Of a stretch of DNA of 64,000 nt, positions 44,804 to 53,198 are shown one piece after another; position 1 is the first letter of the stretch; each line of letters starts with the position of its first letter. The stretch lies in contig WYBT01000021.1 in NCBI GenBank assembly GCA_011525785.1, forward strand, positions 124,001 to 188,000, in the 5' to 3' direction. The notes beneath the pieces were generated by a model that did no database searches, was not told where the DNA came from, and was given only the letters and a program-made list of their open reading frames with translations. The stretch comes from Planctomycetaceae bacterium. Its GTDB lineage: Bacteria > Planctomycetota > UBA1135 > GCA-002686595. Both the position numbers and the translations under genes were made by a program.

Positions 44804-45427
44804 CGAGCCGCGAGACCTGTCGCGAGTCGTTTCGTCGAGGTGAACGTCCGAGGCGCGGCGCTCCAGGTGCTGGAGTGTCCAAGGTGCATGTGCGCCGACG
44901 TTTCGGACCTTCGAAGCGCGAGCGCGCGCCGTTGCGGTCTGGGCGCGCATTTGCTGCCGACGCGCGGCTTCGCGTCTCGCCACAGGTGGTCGAATGCGAG
45001 CCCTCGCGGTCGTAGACCTGATCCGATTCATAGGTGACGCGCATCCCGCGCTCGGAAAGGCCGAGCACTCCGCCGTCGCCGATTCCGCGCTCTACGGCCC
45101 CCGATGTCCTTCGTGCTCGCCGCGTGCGGTGGCTCGAAGGACACTCCAATTCGTGCTGACGTCGCCCGTAGTCAGTGCTTGCACCGCCGCATCAGCACCC
45201 AGCGCGGCATGCTCGACGACGCGCTCGAAGCGGGCGAGCATCGTCGGGGATAGCCGTCTCGGAGCCCGCTCTGGGCTTGCTCTGGGTTTGCGGCGGTCCG
45301 GGCAGCGAGTTCGGGCCCGAATCCACTCTTTCCGTAACGCAGGCCTCAGTGGCGCGGATTGCAGACGTCACGGCGGCCAGCGCGGCTCGGCGCCGTGTCC
45401 GCCATCTCCTACACGCCAGAGGCTCCC
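44804..45427. other. Gene-poor region with 10-bp inverted repeat
   Basis: The 624-bp gap between two plus-strand secreted-protein genes has no convincing gene. A perfect 10-bp inverted repeat, TGGAGTGTCC at 44871-44880 and its complement at 45139-45148, brackets 258 bp of DNA. The short frames inside (for example minus strand 44778-45149) show no domain. The AGAGG at 45418-45422 is the probable ribosome-binding site of the next gene. Confidence 0.5.
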
Positions 45428-46558
45428 TTGAATCGCACCCCGTCCACCGTCCGTCGCTGCGCCCTGCAGCTCAGCGCGCTCGCGTTCCTCAGCTCCGCTC
45501 CGCTGCTCGCCCAGCTGCATCTGGGCTCGTGGACGCTGGTCGACCCGTACAACCGGTGGACGACGGTCAACCCGAACGCGACCACGTGCAGCATGGAGGA
45601 GACCGCCTCCAGCAGCACTGTCGGTCCAGGCTGGGTGGTGAGCCCCTTCACGCTGCCGAGCACGGCCAGCTTCTCCGTGACCGTGCGCCCGACGAACAAC
45701 GGGGACGACGATCTGATCGGCGTCGCCTTCAGCTATCAAGCGAGCACGCAGCACGTGCTGCTCGACTGGAAGCGTGCGACGCAGAGCTTCAACTGGGGCG
45801 ACCCGACGGCGATCAACGACGACGTGGCCGAGGCCGGGCTCAAGGTGAAGAAGATCGCCGGCTCGTTCACGCGCGACGGACTGTGGGGCGGCACGGACGG
45901 GCTGGGCGTGTCGACGCTCGCAGGACCGGTCGGAACTGGATGGGTCGGCAACGTGTCGTACGTGCTCCAATTCGACATCACGCCCGGGCGCGTTGTGATC
46001 CGGCGCGACGGCGTGCAGATCTTCGACGTGCTCGATCCGGCCATCGGCGCCGGCCGCATCGCCTTCTACTCGTTCAGCCAGGACGCCGTCGCGTTCTCGA
46101 ACGTGTCGATCGCGCCGGCGGGCCCGCTCGTGTACTGCACGGCTGGAACCTCGACCAACGGCTGCGTCCCGGCGATCGGCGCCAGCGGAACGCCGAGCCT
46201 CGCCGCGAACTCGGGCTACACGCTGAGCGTGAGCAGCCTCGAGGGCCAGAAGCAGGGCCTCTTCTTCTACGGCGTGGGCGGCGCGGCGATCTCGCCCTGG
46301 GCGCCCGCGAGCTCGAGCTTCCTGTGCGTGAAGTCGCCGACCCAGCGCCTCTCTGCGCTGAACTCGGGCGGCGTGGCCGGACAGTGCAACGGCAGCTTCG
46401 CGCAGGACTGGCTCGCCTACCTCGCCGCGAACCCGCTGACGCTCGGCGCGCCGTTCGCGCCCGGCACGCCGGTCAACGCGCAGGCTTGGTACCGCGATCC
46501 GGCTGCGGCCAAGACCACCAACCTGAGCAACGCGCTCGAGTTCGTGCTCGTGCCATGA
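45428..46558 (+). CDS. Secreted thrombospondin-C-terminal-like lectin-fold protein with shared C-terminal domain
   Basis: The 376-residue protein starts at a TTG that has AGAGG 5 nt upstream and opens a proper signal peptide (NRTPSTVRRCALQLSALAFL, ending LLAQ); an upstream start in the same frame at 45359 is less likely. The middle domain has DDDLIGVAFSYQASTQHVLLD and WKRATQSFNWG, which is like the thrombospondin C-terminal jelly-roll lectin fold, plus ITPGRVVIRRDGVQIFDVLD and GRIAFYSFSQDAVAFSNV. The last 141 residues (46133-46558) are a canonical shared domain: YCTAGTSTNGC, LEGQKQGLFFYG, LCVKSPTQR, CNG, WYRDP and ALEFVLVP. It may bind glycans or Ca2+ at the cell surface (inference). Confidence 0.84.
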   Translation: MNRTPSTVRRCALQLSALAFLSSAPLLAQLHLGSWTLVDPYNRWTTVNPNATTCSMEETASSSTVGPGWVVSPFTLPSTASFSVTVRPTNNGDDDLIGVAFSYQASTQHVLLDWKRATQSFNWGDPTAINDDVAEAGLKVKKIAGSFTRDGLWGGTDGLGVSTLAGPVGTGWVGNVSYVLQFDITPGRVVIRRDGVQIFDVLDPAIGAGRIAFYSFSQDAVAFSNVSIAPAGPLVYCTAGTSTNGCVPAIGASGTPSLAANSGYTLSVSSLEGQKQGLFFYGVGGAAISPWAPASSSFLCVKSPTQRLSALNSGGVAGQCNGSFAQDWLAYLAANPLTLGAPFAPGTPVNAQAWYRDPAAAKTTNLSNALEFVLVP

Positions 46559-46709
46559 TCGCGGAGAAGCGGCGGCGCGCTCAGCTTCGAGCTTCAACGG
46601 CCTGATCCAGGTCGGCGCGGCGCCGCGCTGGCCCCGCTCGCTCGAGTTGAGCCGCGCAGTGGTTGCCTCGGCGCGGCGCAGCGGTAGCCCGCCGCGGAGG
46701 TTGACTCGA

Positions 46710-47318
46710 ATGGACACTCGAATCGTGCTGGCGGCGCTCGTGGGCGGCGCGTGCGCTGCGGCGGGCGCGGGAGTCGTGACCGTGTTGCGAGCGGAGTCCG
46801 TCGCGACGCCTGCGCAGCGCGAAAGCGCCGCTGCACCCGCGCCTGCGCCGGCTGCGGCGGCGGGAGTGGGGCGGGGAGAGCTCGACGCGCTCGTGGCCGA
46901 GTTGCGCAGCCTGCGCGACGAGCTCGCCACCAGGCGCGTCGCGGTGACGGACGCCGAGTCCGCGCCGCCGCCGAGCACCTTGCACGGCGAACTGCGCGAG
47001 CTGCGCGCCCTGCTCGAGCGCCGGGCCGGCGCCGCGCCGTCTCCAGAGCTCGATCTGAGCTCGAAGGGGCCGCGTCGCGCGGAGTTGTTCGTGCGCTCGA
47101 GCGAGCCCGAGCCTGAGACCGACGACAACGAACGACTCTCCAAGCTCTATCGCCTGTGGTCGCCGCAACGCGTGCTCGACGAGTTTGGAGCGCCCGATCG
47201 AGTCGACACCAACGATGGGGCGATGTGCTGGATCTACTCCGAGAGCGACGGCGCGATCGCGACGTGCTTCGACTTCGCCGACGGGTACACGGTCGACGTT
47301 TGGGTGGGCGACGACTGA
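46710..47318 (+). CDS. Membrane-anchored coiled-coil protein with BamE-like C-terminal module
   Basis: The 202-residue protein has an N-terminal membrane anchor (MDTRIVLAALVGGACAAAGA), an Ala/Pro linker, a coiled-coil-like helix with LDALVAELRSLRDELATR and LHGELRELRALLERR, and a C-terminal module: LYRLWSPQRVLDEFGAPDRV, MCWIYSESDGAIATCFDFADG and YTVDVWVG. The last block resembles the SmpA/OmlA (BamE) pattern, where a Gly-x-Pro turn precedes a W-x-Y strand, but identity is uncertain. GGAGG lies 10 nt before the ATG at 46710. The superoxide dismutase gene starts 86 nt downstream. Confidence 0.65.
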   Translation: MDTRIVLAALVGGACAAAGAGVVTVLRAESVATPAQRESAAAPAPAPAAAAGVGRGELDALVAELRSLRDELATRRVAVTDAESAPPPSTLHGELRELRALLERRAGAAPSPELDLSSKGPRRAELFVRSSEPEPETDDNERLSKLYRLWSPQRVLDEFGAPDRVDTNDGAMCWIYSESDGAIATCFDFADGYTVDVWVGDD

Positions 47319-47339
47319 AAAGCCCGGCGACGGACTGGA

Positions 47340-47367
47340 TTGGATCGGGCCGGGGCTTACGTAAACT
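47340..47367 (+). promoter_or_regulatory. Possible promoter region of the superoxide dismutase gene
   Basis: TTGGAT (47340-47345), a 16-bp spacer and TAAACT (47362-47367) make a poor-to-fair sigma-70-like promoter. The palindrome TTACGTAA (47357-47364) overlaps the -10 box, as an operator would. It is about 40 nt before the GTG start; AAGGAG at 47391-47396 is the ribosome-binding site. Confidence 0.25.
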
Positions 47368-47404
47368 GCCGGCTCGCTTCCGTCCCTTCGAAGGAGCACG
47401 TTCC

Positions 47405-48190
47405 GTGACTCACCAACAAGCGTCCAGTCCCCAGCCCGGCCCCAGTCGACGCGATGTCGTCGTCGGCGCGGCGCTCGGCGCCGGACTCGCCGCCATGGGC
47501 TGTTCGAGCACCTCGAGCAGCCCTGCGGCCGCCTCGAACACCAACCCACCCCAACCTCCTCAACCGACCCCGACCATCATGACCACGCAAGCCGCCCCGC
47601 ACGTCCTGCCCGCTCTGCCGTACGCCGACACCGCGCTCGAGCCGGTGATGAGCGCGAAGACCTTCAGCTTCCACTACGCCAAGCATCACAAGGCGTACGT
47701 CGACAACCTGAACAACCTGATCAAGGACAACGCCGAGCTGTCCTCGATGTCGCTCGAGGCGCTGATCAAGAAGGTCGCGGGCGACAGCTCGAAGGCCGGC
47801 GTGTTCAACAACGCCGCGCAGGTGTGGAACCACACCTTCTTCTGGCACTCGATGCGTCCGGGCGGCGGCGGCGCGCCCAAGGGCCGCATCCTCGACAAGA
47901 TCAACGCCTCGTTCGGCGACTTCGAGAAGTTCAAGACGGCCTTCAGCGACGCTGCGAAGACGCAGTTCGGCTCGGGCTGGGCCTGGCTGATCGAAGACGG
48001 CGGCAAGCTGGCCGTGGTCAAGACGCCCAACGCCGAGACGCCGATGGCGCAGGGCAAGAAGTGCCTGCTCACGATCGACGTGTGGGAGCACGCCTACTAC
48101 CTCGACTTCCAGAACAAGCGCCCCGACTACGTCGCGGCCTTCCTCGAGAAGCTCGTCAACTGGGAATTCGCCGAGAAGAACCTGGGCTGA
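47405..48190 (+). CDS. sodB: Exported Fe-type superoxide dismutase with Tat/lipoprotein leader
   Basis: The 261-residue protein is an Fe/Mn superoxide dismutase of about 195 residues preceded by a 60-residue leader. The core closely follows Fe-type enzymes: LPALPYADTALEPVMSAKT, the first metal His in FHYAKHHKAYV (His 90), VFNNAAQVWNHTFFW (Gln and His 143), GSGWAWL, and Asp/His in DVWEHAYY. The leader has SRRDVV then a hydrophobic stretch and MGC (Cys 33), i.e. a twin-arginine signal with a lipobox, and a Pro/Thr linker. The enzyme is therefore probably exported and lipid-anchored, acting on superoxide outside the cytoplasm. The GTG start has AAGGAG 8 nt upstream. An internal ATG at residue 59 could make a cytoplasmic form; this is speculative. 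Confidence 0.93.
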   Translation: MTHQQASSPQPGPSRRDVVVGAALGAGLAAMGCSSTSSSPAAASNTNPPQPPQPTPTIMTTQAAPHVLPALPYADTALEPVMSAKTFSFHYAKHHKAYVDNLNNLIKDNAELSSMSLEALIKKVAGDSSKAGVFNNAAQVWNHTFFWHSMRPGGGGAPKGRILDKINASFGDFEKFKTAFSDAAKTQFGSGWAWLIEDGGKLAVVKTPNAETPMAQGKKCLLTIDVWEHAYYLDFQNKRPDYVAAFLEKLVNWEFAEKNLG

Positions 48191-48384
48191 GCCCGTTCGA
48201 GCACGCAGCACTGCGCCGGGCGTCGCACGTCGAACTCGACGGGCGGCGCCCGGTGCGCTTGTCCGGGAGCGCGCACACAACGCTCACCTGCGCGTCCGCC
48301 CCAGCTCTCGAGCGCTGGAGTACGATCGGCCCGTCGTCTGCTCCGCGTCACCTGCGTCCGCACCGCTCTGGAGAGCCGCCGTCG

Positions 48385-50145
48385 ATGAGCTGCGCCCGTC
48401 TCGCCGTTGTCGTCGCCTGTTCCGCCGTGTTCTCGAGCGCCACTGCGCGCGCGCAGAGCATCGCCGACCTCACCGGACTGACCGCGCTGCGCGCGCGACT
48501 GGGTTCGACGCTCGCGCCGACCGGCGCCGGAGTGCGCGTGGGGCAGGTCGAGGCCTCTGCGCCCGGCTACCTGCCCGATCCCTCGCACCCGGAGTTCGCG
48601 GGCAAGGCCTTCAACGCCTTCAGCGGCCTGTCGGGCGCCAGCGGACACGCCACGGCAGTGGGGCAGTACTACTACGGCTCGGCGACCGGCGTCGCGCCCG
48701 GACCGGTCGACGTCGATTGCTACGAGGCGGGCAATTGGCTCTCGAACGGCTTCATCAACGGCAGCGGCCCCACGCCGCCGCTCACGGCGCTGTTCAAGGT
48801 GCTGAACAACTCCTGGATCGGCGCGGGCGGCAGCGCGGCCAACATCCAGATGCGCAAGCTCGACTTCGCGATCGAGAGCCAGGGGCTGGTGGTCGCCTCG
48901 GGTGTGAACAACGGCGCGGGAGCGCTCGACGTTCCGCTGCTGAGCCACGCCTTCAACGGCCTCGCGGTCGGTCGCAGCGATGGCCAGCACCGCGCCGGCC
49001 CGACGCTCTCCGGCTTCGATCGCCCCGGCCGCATGAAGCCCGAGATGGTCGCGCCGGCTGGCGCCACGAGCTTCGCCACGCCGCTGGTCGCCGGCGGCGC
49101 GACGCTGCTCGTCGAAACGGCGCGCACGTGGCCGTCGCTCTCGGGCAACGCGAACGCGCAGCGGCCCGAAGTGATCAAGGCCGCGCTCATGGCGGGCGCG
49201 GAGCACCGCTCCGGCTGGTCGAATGGTGCGCCGACGAGCGGTCCGGCGCGCGGCGAGACGACCACGCCGCTCGACCCGCTGTGGGGCGCGGACGAGCTCG
49301 ACGTCAACCACGCGCACTGGATCCTCACCGGCGGCGAGCAGCCCAGCGCACCGAGCGCGGCCGCGGCCCTGCCCGTCGCGCACGCCGGTTGGGAGCGCGT
49401 GCTCACCAGCTCGAACACCAGCCGCTACTGGCGCTTCGAAGTCGAGCGCGCCAAGCCCTTCGTGTCGATCGTCGCCACCTGGAACCGCCAGACCGCGACC
49501 AACTTCGGCAGCTTCAGCCGGCCCGAGTTCGACCTCGAGCTGTGGTCGATCGACGGTTCGGGCGCGCTCACCTCGCTGATCGGCGACAGCGGCCTGGCGG
49601 CTTTCACGGGCGGCAACGTGCGCAGCGCGAGCGCGGTCGACAACGTCGAGCACCTCTACATCACCGGCCTGCAGCCGGGCGCGTACGTGCTCGAGCTGCG
49701 CCGCACGAGCGACGCACTGGCGGCCTGGAACGTCGCGGTCGCGTGGGAGCTGCGCTGCGCCGATCCGCTCGCATACGGCACGGGCAAGCTCACCTCGCTC
49801 GGCCAGGAAGCGCGCCTGGGCTTCGAGGGCTTCGCGAGCCACGAGCAGGACGATTTCGAGCTGCGCGTCACGCAGGCGGTTCCCAACGTCGCCGGCGTGG
49901 CGTTCTGGGGACTCGCGCAGGCCTCGGCGCCGTTCCAGGGCGGCGTGAAGTGGGTCGCATCGCCGACGCAGCGCATGGGCGTCGTGCAAACCGACGCGAG
50001 CGGCGCGGTGTCGATCGCCGTGCCGATCGACGCGGGCATGGTGGGGCAGACGCGCTACTACCAGTTCTGGTTCCGCGACCCGTCGCACCCCGACGGCACG
50101 ACGGTCGGGCTCACCAACGGCCTCTCGGTCTCGTTCTGCCGCTGA
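48385..50145 (+). CDS. Secreted subtilase-like (S8) protein with altered catalytic Asp and diverged shared C-terminal domain
   Basis: The 586-residue protein has a signal peptide (MSCARLAVVVACSAVFSSATARA). The S8 framework is visible: GAGVRVGQVEASAPG at the usual Asp strand but with Glu, SGHATAVGQYYYGS with the His, FKVLNNSWIG and VVASGVNNGAGA near the oxyanion site, and GATSFATPLVAGG with the Ser. The Asp-to-Glu change may lower or abolish proteolysis. After a beta-sandwich domain (RYWRFEVERAKPFVSIVATW) the last 130 residues (about 49751-50145) are a diverged shared domain: ELRCADPLAYG, FWGLAQASAPFQGGVKWVAS, PTQR and FWFRDPSH. Only the first and a final Cys remain. It is convergent with the DUF1570 gene, with the two stops directly abutting. 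Confidence 0.8.
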   Translation: MSCARLAVVVACSAVFSSATARAQSIADLTGLTALRARLGSTLAPTGAGVRVGQVEASAPGYLPDPSHPEFAGKAFNAFSGLSGASGHATAVGQYYYGSATGVAPGPVDVDCYEAGNWLSNGFINGSGPTPPLTALFKVLNNSWIGAGGSAANIQMRKLDFAIESQGLVVASGVNNGAGALDVPLLSHAFNGLAVGRSDGQHRAGPTLSGFDRPGRMKPEMVAPAGATSFATPLVAGGATLLVETARTWPSLSGNANAQRPEVIKAALMAGAEHRSGWSNGAPTSGPARGETTTPLDPLWGADELDVNHAHWILTGGEQPSAPSAAAALPVAHAGWERVLTSSNTSRYWRFEVERAKPFVSIVATWNRQTATNFGSFSRPEFDLELWSIDGSGALTSLIGDSGLAAFTGGNVRSASAVDNVEHLYITGLQPGAYVLELRRTSDALAAWNVAVAWELRCADPLAYGTGKLTSLGQEARLGFEGFASHEQDDFELRVTQAVPNVAGVAFWGLAQASAPFQGGVKWVASPTQRMGVVQTDASGAVSIAVPIDAGMVGQTRYYQFWFRDPSHPDGTTVGLTNGLSVSFCR

Positions 50146-51360
50146 TCAGCCTTCGTTCGCGACGTACTCGCGCCAGGCGGACTCGAGTTCCTTCTCCTTC
50201 ACGACCATCGCGTCCTTGAAGGCCGTCATCGACGACTTGCCGGCGTAGGCGCGGCGGAAGAAGTCGAAGAAGCGCACGCGCTGCTCGTCGCCGCCGCCGT
50301 GCAGGCAAAAGTGCACGAGCGTGTAGGACTGCGCGTACTTGAGCGCGGCGTTGGAGCTCGCCGCGAAGTCGCCGTGGTCGAAGGCCAGCACGCGCGAAAG
50401 GTCGAACGACTTGTCGGCCGTGCGGTGGCGCGCGAAGTGCTCGCGGTTGGGCTTGCCCTTGGAGTACGCGGCGCGCGAGCAGATGCCCTCGCGACAGGCT
50501 GCCATGTACTCGGCGAGGCCCTCGTCGAGCCACGCGGGCACGGCGCCGAGCGAGGCCTTGGTGTTGGCCGAGGTGTTGAACAGCAGTTGGTGCGTGGCTT
50601 CGTGGACCAGTGCGCCGAGGTCGAGGCCGTCCTGCGCGCTCACGTGGAGCACGTTGGCCTGCGGCTCGAAGTAGGCCTTGCGCCCGGTCAACTCGGGATA
50701 CTCCGCGCTGCGTGCGTACACGTTGGCCTTCATGGCCTGCGAAGGCTCGTACAGCGGCAATTCCTCGGCGAACCAGCCGAAAAACGCGCGGTAGCACAGC
50801 TCGAGCTCGATCGCGCACGCCACGGCGTCGCGCAGCGGCAGGTTGCAGCGCAGCGCGAAGTGCGTGGTGTCGAGCTCCCAGGCGGCGCCCCAGTCGAGGT
50901 TGCGCTCGAAGCGCTTGGCGAAGGCCTCGCGCTTGGCGCCGTCGCGCACGTACCACGCTTCGCCGCGCTTCTCGTGGCCAGCGAGTGCGTGCAGCGCTTC
51001 GTCGAGCGGCGCCAGCGTCAGTCCGTAGAGCGCGAACACCCGCGCCTCGCGCTCGAGGCCGGCGGTCTTGCACTGCGCTGCGAGCTCGCGCACGGCGCGC
51101 GTGTCGGCCGGACTCAGTCGCTCCCACACCGTCAGCGCTTCGGCGAGCTTGCGCGCCGCCGAGGAGACGGAGGCGACGTCGTTCACGTCGATGCGCCGCT
51201 CGTTCGTGCCGACGCGCACGACGAGTTCGCGCGACGTGTCGCGCACCACGCGGCCCTCGACGCGTTTGCCGTCCTTGAGCGTGACGAGATCGCCGGCCAG
51301 CGCCGGGAGGCTCAGCAGCACTGCGCTCAGGGCGCGCAAGGCGCTCGTTCTCCAATGCAT
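50146..51360 (-). CDS. Secreted DUF1570 zinc-metallopeptidase-like protein
   Basis: The 404-residue protein has a signal peptide ([20 protein letters not shown]). Residues 22-65 ([27 protein letters not shown]) look like the small beta domain common in planctomycete secreted proteins. The DUF1570 part has [12 protein letters not shown], i.e. HExxH, with a downstream DEGLAEYM supplying a possible third ligand. This is the gluzincin-like layout expected for zinc proteases, though activity of the family is not well documented. The ATG at 51360 was chosen for the signal peptide; the frame is open to 51666 without coding character. The chemoreceptor gene starts 213 nt away in the other direction. 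Confidence 0.83.
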   Translation of the reverse strand: MHWRTSALRALSAVLLSLPALAGDLVTLKDGKRVEGRVVRDTSRELVVRVGTNERRIDVNDVASVSSAARKLAEALTVWERLSPADTRAVRELAAQCKTAGLEREARVFALYGLTLAPLDEALHALAGHEKRGEAWYVRDGAKREAFAKRFERNLDWGAAWELDTTHFALRCNLPLRDAVACAIELELCYRAFFGWFAEELPLYEPSQAMKANVYARSAEYPELTGRKAYFEPQANVLHVSAQDGLDLGALVHEATHQLLFNTSANTKASLGAVPAWLDEGLAEYMAACREGICSRAAYSKGKPNREHFARHRTADKSFDLSRVLAFDHGDFAASSNAALKYAQSYTLVHFCLHGGGDEQRVRFFDFFRRAYAGKSSMTAFKDAMVVKEKELESAWREYVANEG

Positions 51361-51572
51361 CCGAGCGGTGCGCCACTTCGAAGCGGGCGCGAACGGGTGT
51401 GCGAGCAGGTTCACGGGGAAGTGGGCGGGCCGGCCGGGCAGCGAGTCCCGACCCGGGGAGTGTCGTCGAGCGCTCGCGGGCCCGCAAGGCGGCGTGTCCC
51501 AACCCTGGGCTCGCGCTCGAGCGCTCACGCACGTCGCGCCCCGCTTGCGTCGATCTTCACCTGCGAATCGCC

Positions 51573-52994
51573 ATGGGCACACTCTCGGACTCGTACCGCA
51601 TTCAAGACGCCAACCTCGAGCTGCGCCGGCGCTTCCTGCGCTTCGGGCCGCGCGATGTCGCTGCACTCGCCCGGCTGGCGCCCTGGGCGCGGAGCGTCGC
51701 CGCCGATCTGGGGCGCGAGTTCTACGACGTCCAGTTCGCCTTCCCGCCCGCGCGCAAGTTCTTCCAGGAGCACGCGGCGCGCACGGGTGTCGCGCTCGAT
51801 GTCTTGCGCCAGGCCCTCGAGCGAGCCCAGGCGGGCTACTTCGTGCAGATCTTCGAAGAGGCCGAGCGCGGCGGCGACTTCGGCGTCGAGTACTTCGAGC
51901 GACGGCTGGCCGTGGGCAAGCTGCACAACGTGATCGACCTGCCGCTCAAGTGGTACTTGGGCAGCTACACGCTCTACTTCGATCTCGTCCGCGCGCGCCT
52001 GCGGAGCTCATTCCCGCTGCGCCCATGGCTGCGCGCCCGCGCCGAGCGAGCGGTGTTCACTGTGATGAACTACGACTCGCAGGCCGTGTGCGACGCGTTC
52101 TTCTACGACTACCTGCAGTCGATCGGCCTGGACCTCTCGCACGTCGACGTCGCGAGCGCCCAGGAGGATCTGTCCGAGCACTACGCAGAGCTCAAGTCCG
52201 TCGTGCGCGGCGCGCTCAGCGAATCGGTGTCCACCGGACGCGATGTCGCCGCTTCGAGCCAGGAGCTGTCCGGCGCTGCGGAGGCGCTCTCGAGCAGCAC
52301 CCAGCGCCAGGCCTCGGCCCTCGAGGAGACCTCGGCCACCTTGACGCAGCTCACGCGCACCGTCGCCGAGAACAGCGCCAAGGCCGCGCGGGTCAACGCG
52401 CTCACCACGGGCGGGGACGGTCAGGCCAGCGAGGCCAGCCTGGTGCAGGTGATGGACAGCGTCGCGGAGCGCTCCAAGCGCATCGCCAGCATCATCTCGC
52501 TGATCGACGACATCGCCTTCCAGACCAACCTGCTGGCGCTGAACGCGGCCGTCGAGGCGGCGCGCGCCGGCGAGCAGGGCCGCGGCTTCGCCGTTGTCGC
52601 GGAGGAAGTTCGCGGGCTGGCGCTGCGCTCGGCGCAGTCCGCCAAGGAGATCAAGTCGCTGATCGAGGACGCGGTCGCGCGGGTCGATCGGGGCGTTCAG
52701 TGCGTGCGCGACGTGGCCTCGCTGGTGAGCGACGTAGCCTCGGCCTCGCAGGCGCAGGCAGCGGCCATCGCCGAAGTCAGCGCCACTGTGAGCGGCATGG
52801 ACAGGACCACACAGAGCGCCGCGGCGCAGTCTGAAGAGCTCTCCGCCACCGCGGTGTCGCTGGCGAAGGCGGCGCAGCGGCTCGAGCAGGCGCTCTCGGG
52901 CTTCCAAGGCGCGACGCAGACGGGCGCGGCCAGCGCCGCACCGAATCCGACGCGGGCTGGGGCTCGGCGCCGGCCCGCTTTCGCGGCCGCGTGA
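51573..52994 (+). CDS. Globin-coupled methyl-accepting chemoreceptor (HemAT-like)
   Basis: The 473-residue protein has no membrane segment. Residues 1-180 form a protoglobin domain: the proximal His is in [18 protein letters not shown] (His 118), the same pattern as HemAT-type oxygen sensors, with [15 protein letters not shown] before it. Residues 200-450 are a methyl-accepting signalling domain with the highly conserved hairpin tip [20 protein letters not shown] and [17 protein letters not shown]. It should sense O2 through heme and drive a CheA/CheW array. No che genes and no CheR-binding tail are present here, so its partners must be elsewhere. The ATG at 51573 starts the globin fold directly. 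Confidence 0.9.
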   Translation: MGTLSDSYRIQDANLELRRRFLRFGPRDVAALARLAPWARSVAADLGREFYDVQFAFPPARKFFQEHAARTGVALDVLRQALERAQAGYFVQIFEEAERGGDFGVEYFERRLAVGKLHNVIDLPLKWYLGSYTLYFDLVRARLRSSFPLRPWLRARAERAVFTVMNYDSQAVCDAFFYDYLQSIGLDLSHVDVASAQEDLSEHYAELKSVVRGALSESVSTGRDVAASSQELSGAAEALSSSTQRQASALEETSATLTQLTRTVAENSAKAARVNALTTGGDGQASEASLVQVMDSVAERSKRIASIISLIDDIAFQTNLLALNAAVEAARAGEQGRGFAVVAEEVRGLALRSAQSAKEIKSLIEDAVARVDRGVQCVRDVASLVSDVASASQAQAAAIAEVSATVSGMDRTTQSAAAQSEELSATAVSLAKAAQRLEQALSGFQGATQTGAASAAPNPTRAGARRRPAFAAA

Positions 52995-53198
52995 GGTCGA
53001 CGGAGCGGCCCGGGGCGCTCACGGAGTGAGACCTGGTCGTCCGCGCGCGGCGCGGCGTCGTCGCGAGCGTTGGCGCAGTTGCTCTGACACGCGCTTTGCG
53101 CAGCGAGCTGCAACCTGGCGCCGGGCGGCGCAGTCCACTTGCCCAGCGCGAGGCGGACGGTCCGCTCTCGCGATCGCACCCTGGGCGAGGGAGAGGCC

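Noticed and set aside
46615-46628. 14-bp perfect palindrome GCGCGGCGCCGCGC
   Set aside because: Pure G/C palindromes of this length arise easily in this base composition and nothing else marks the site.
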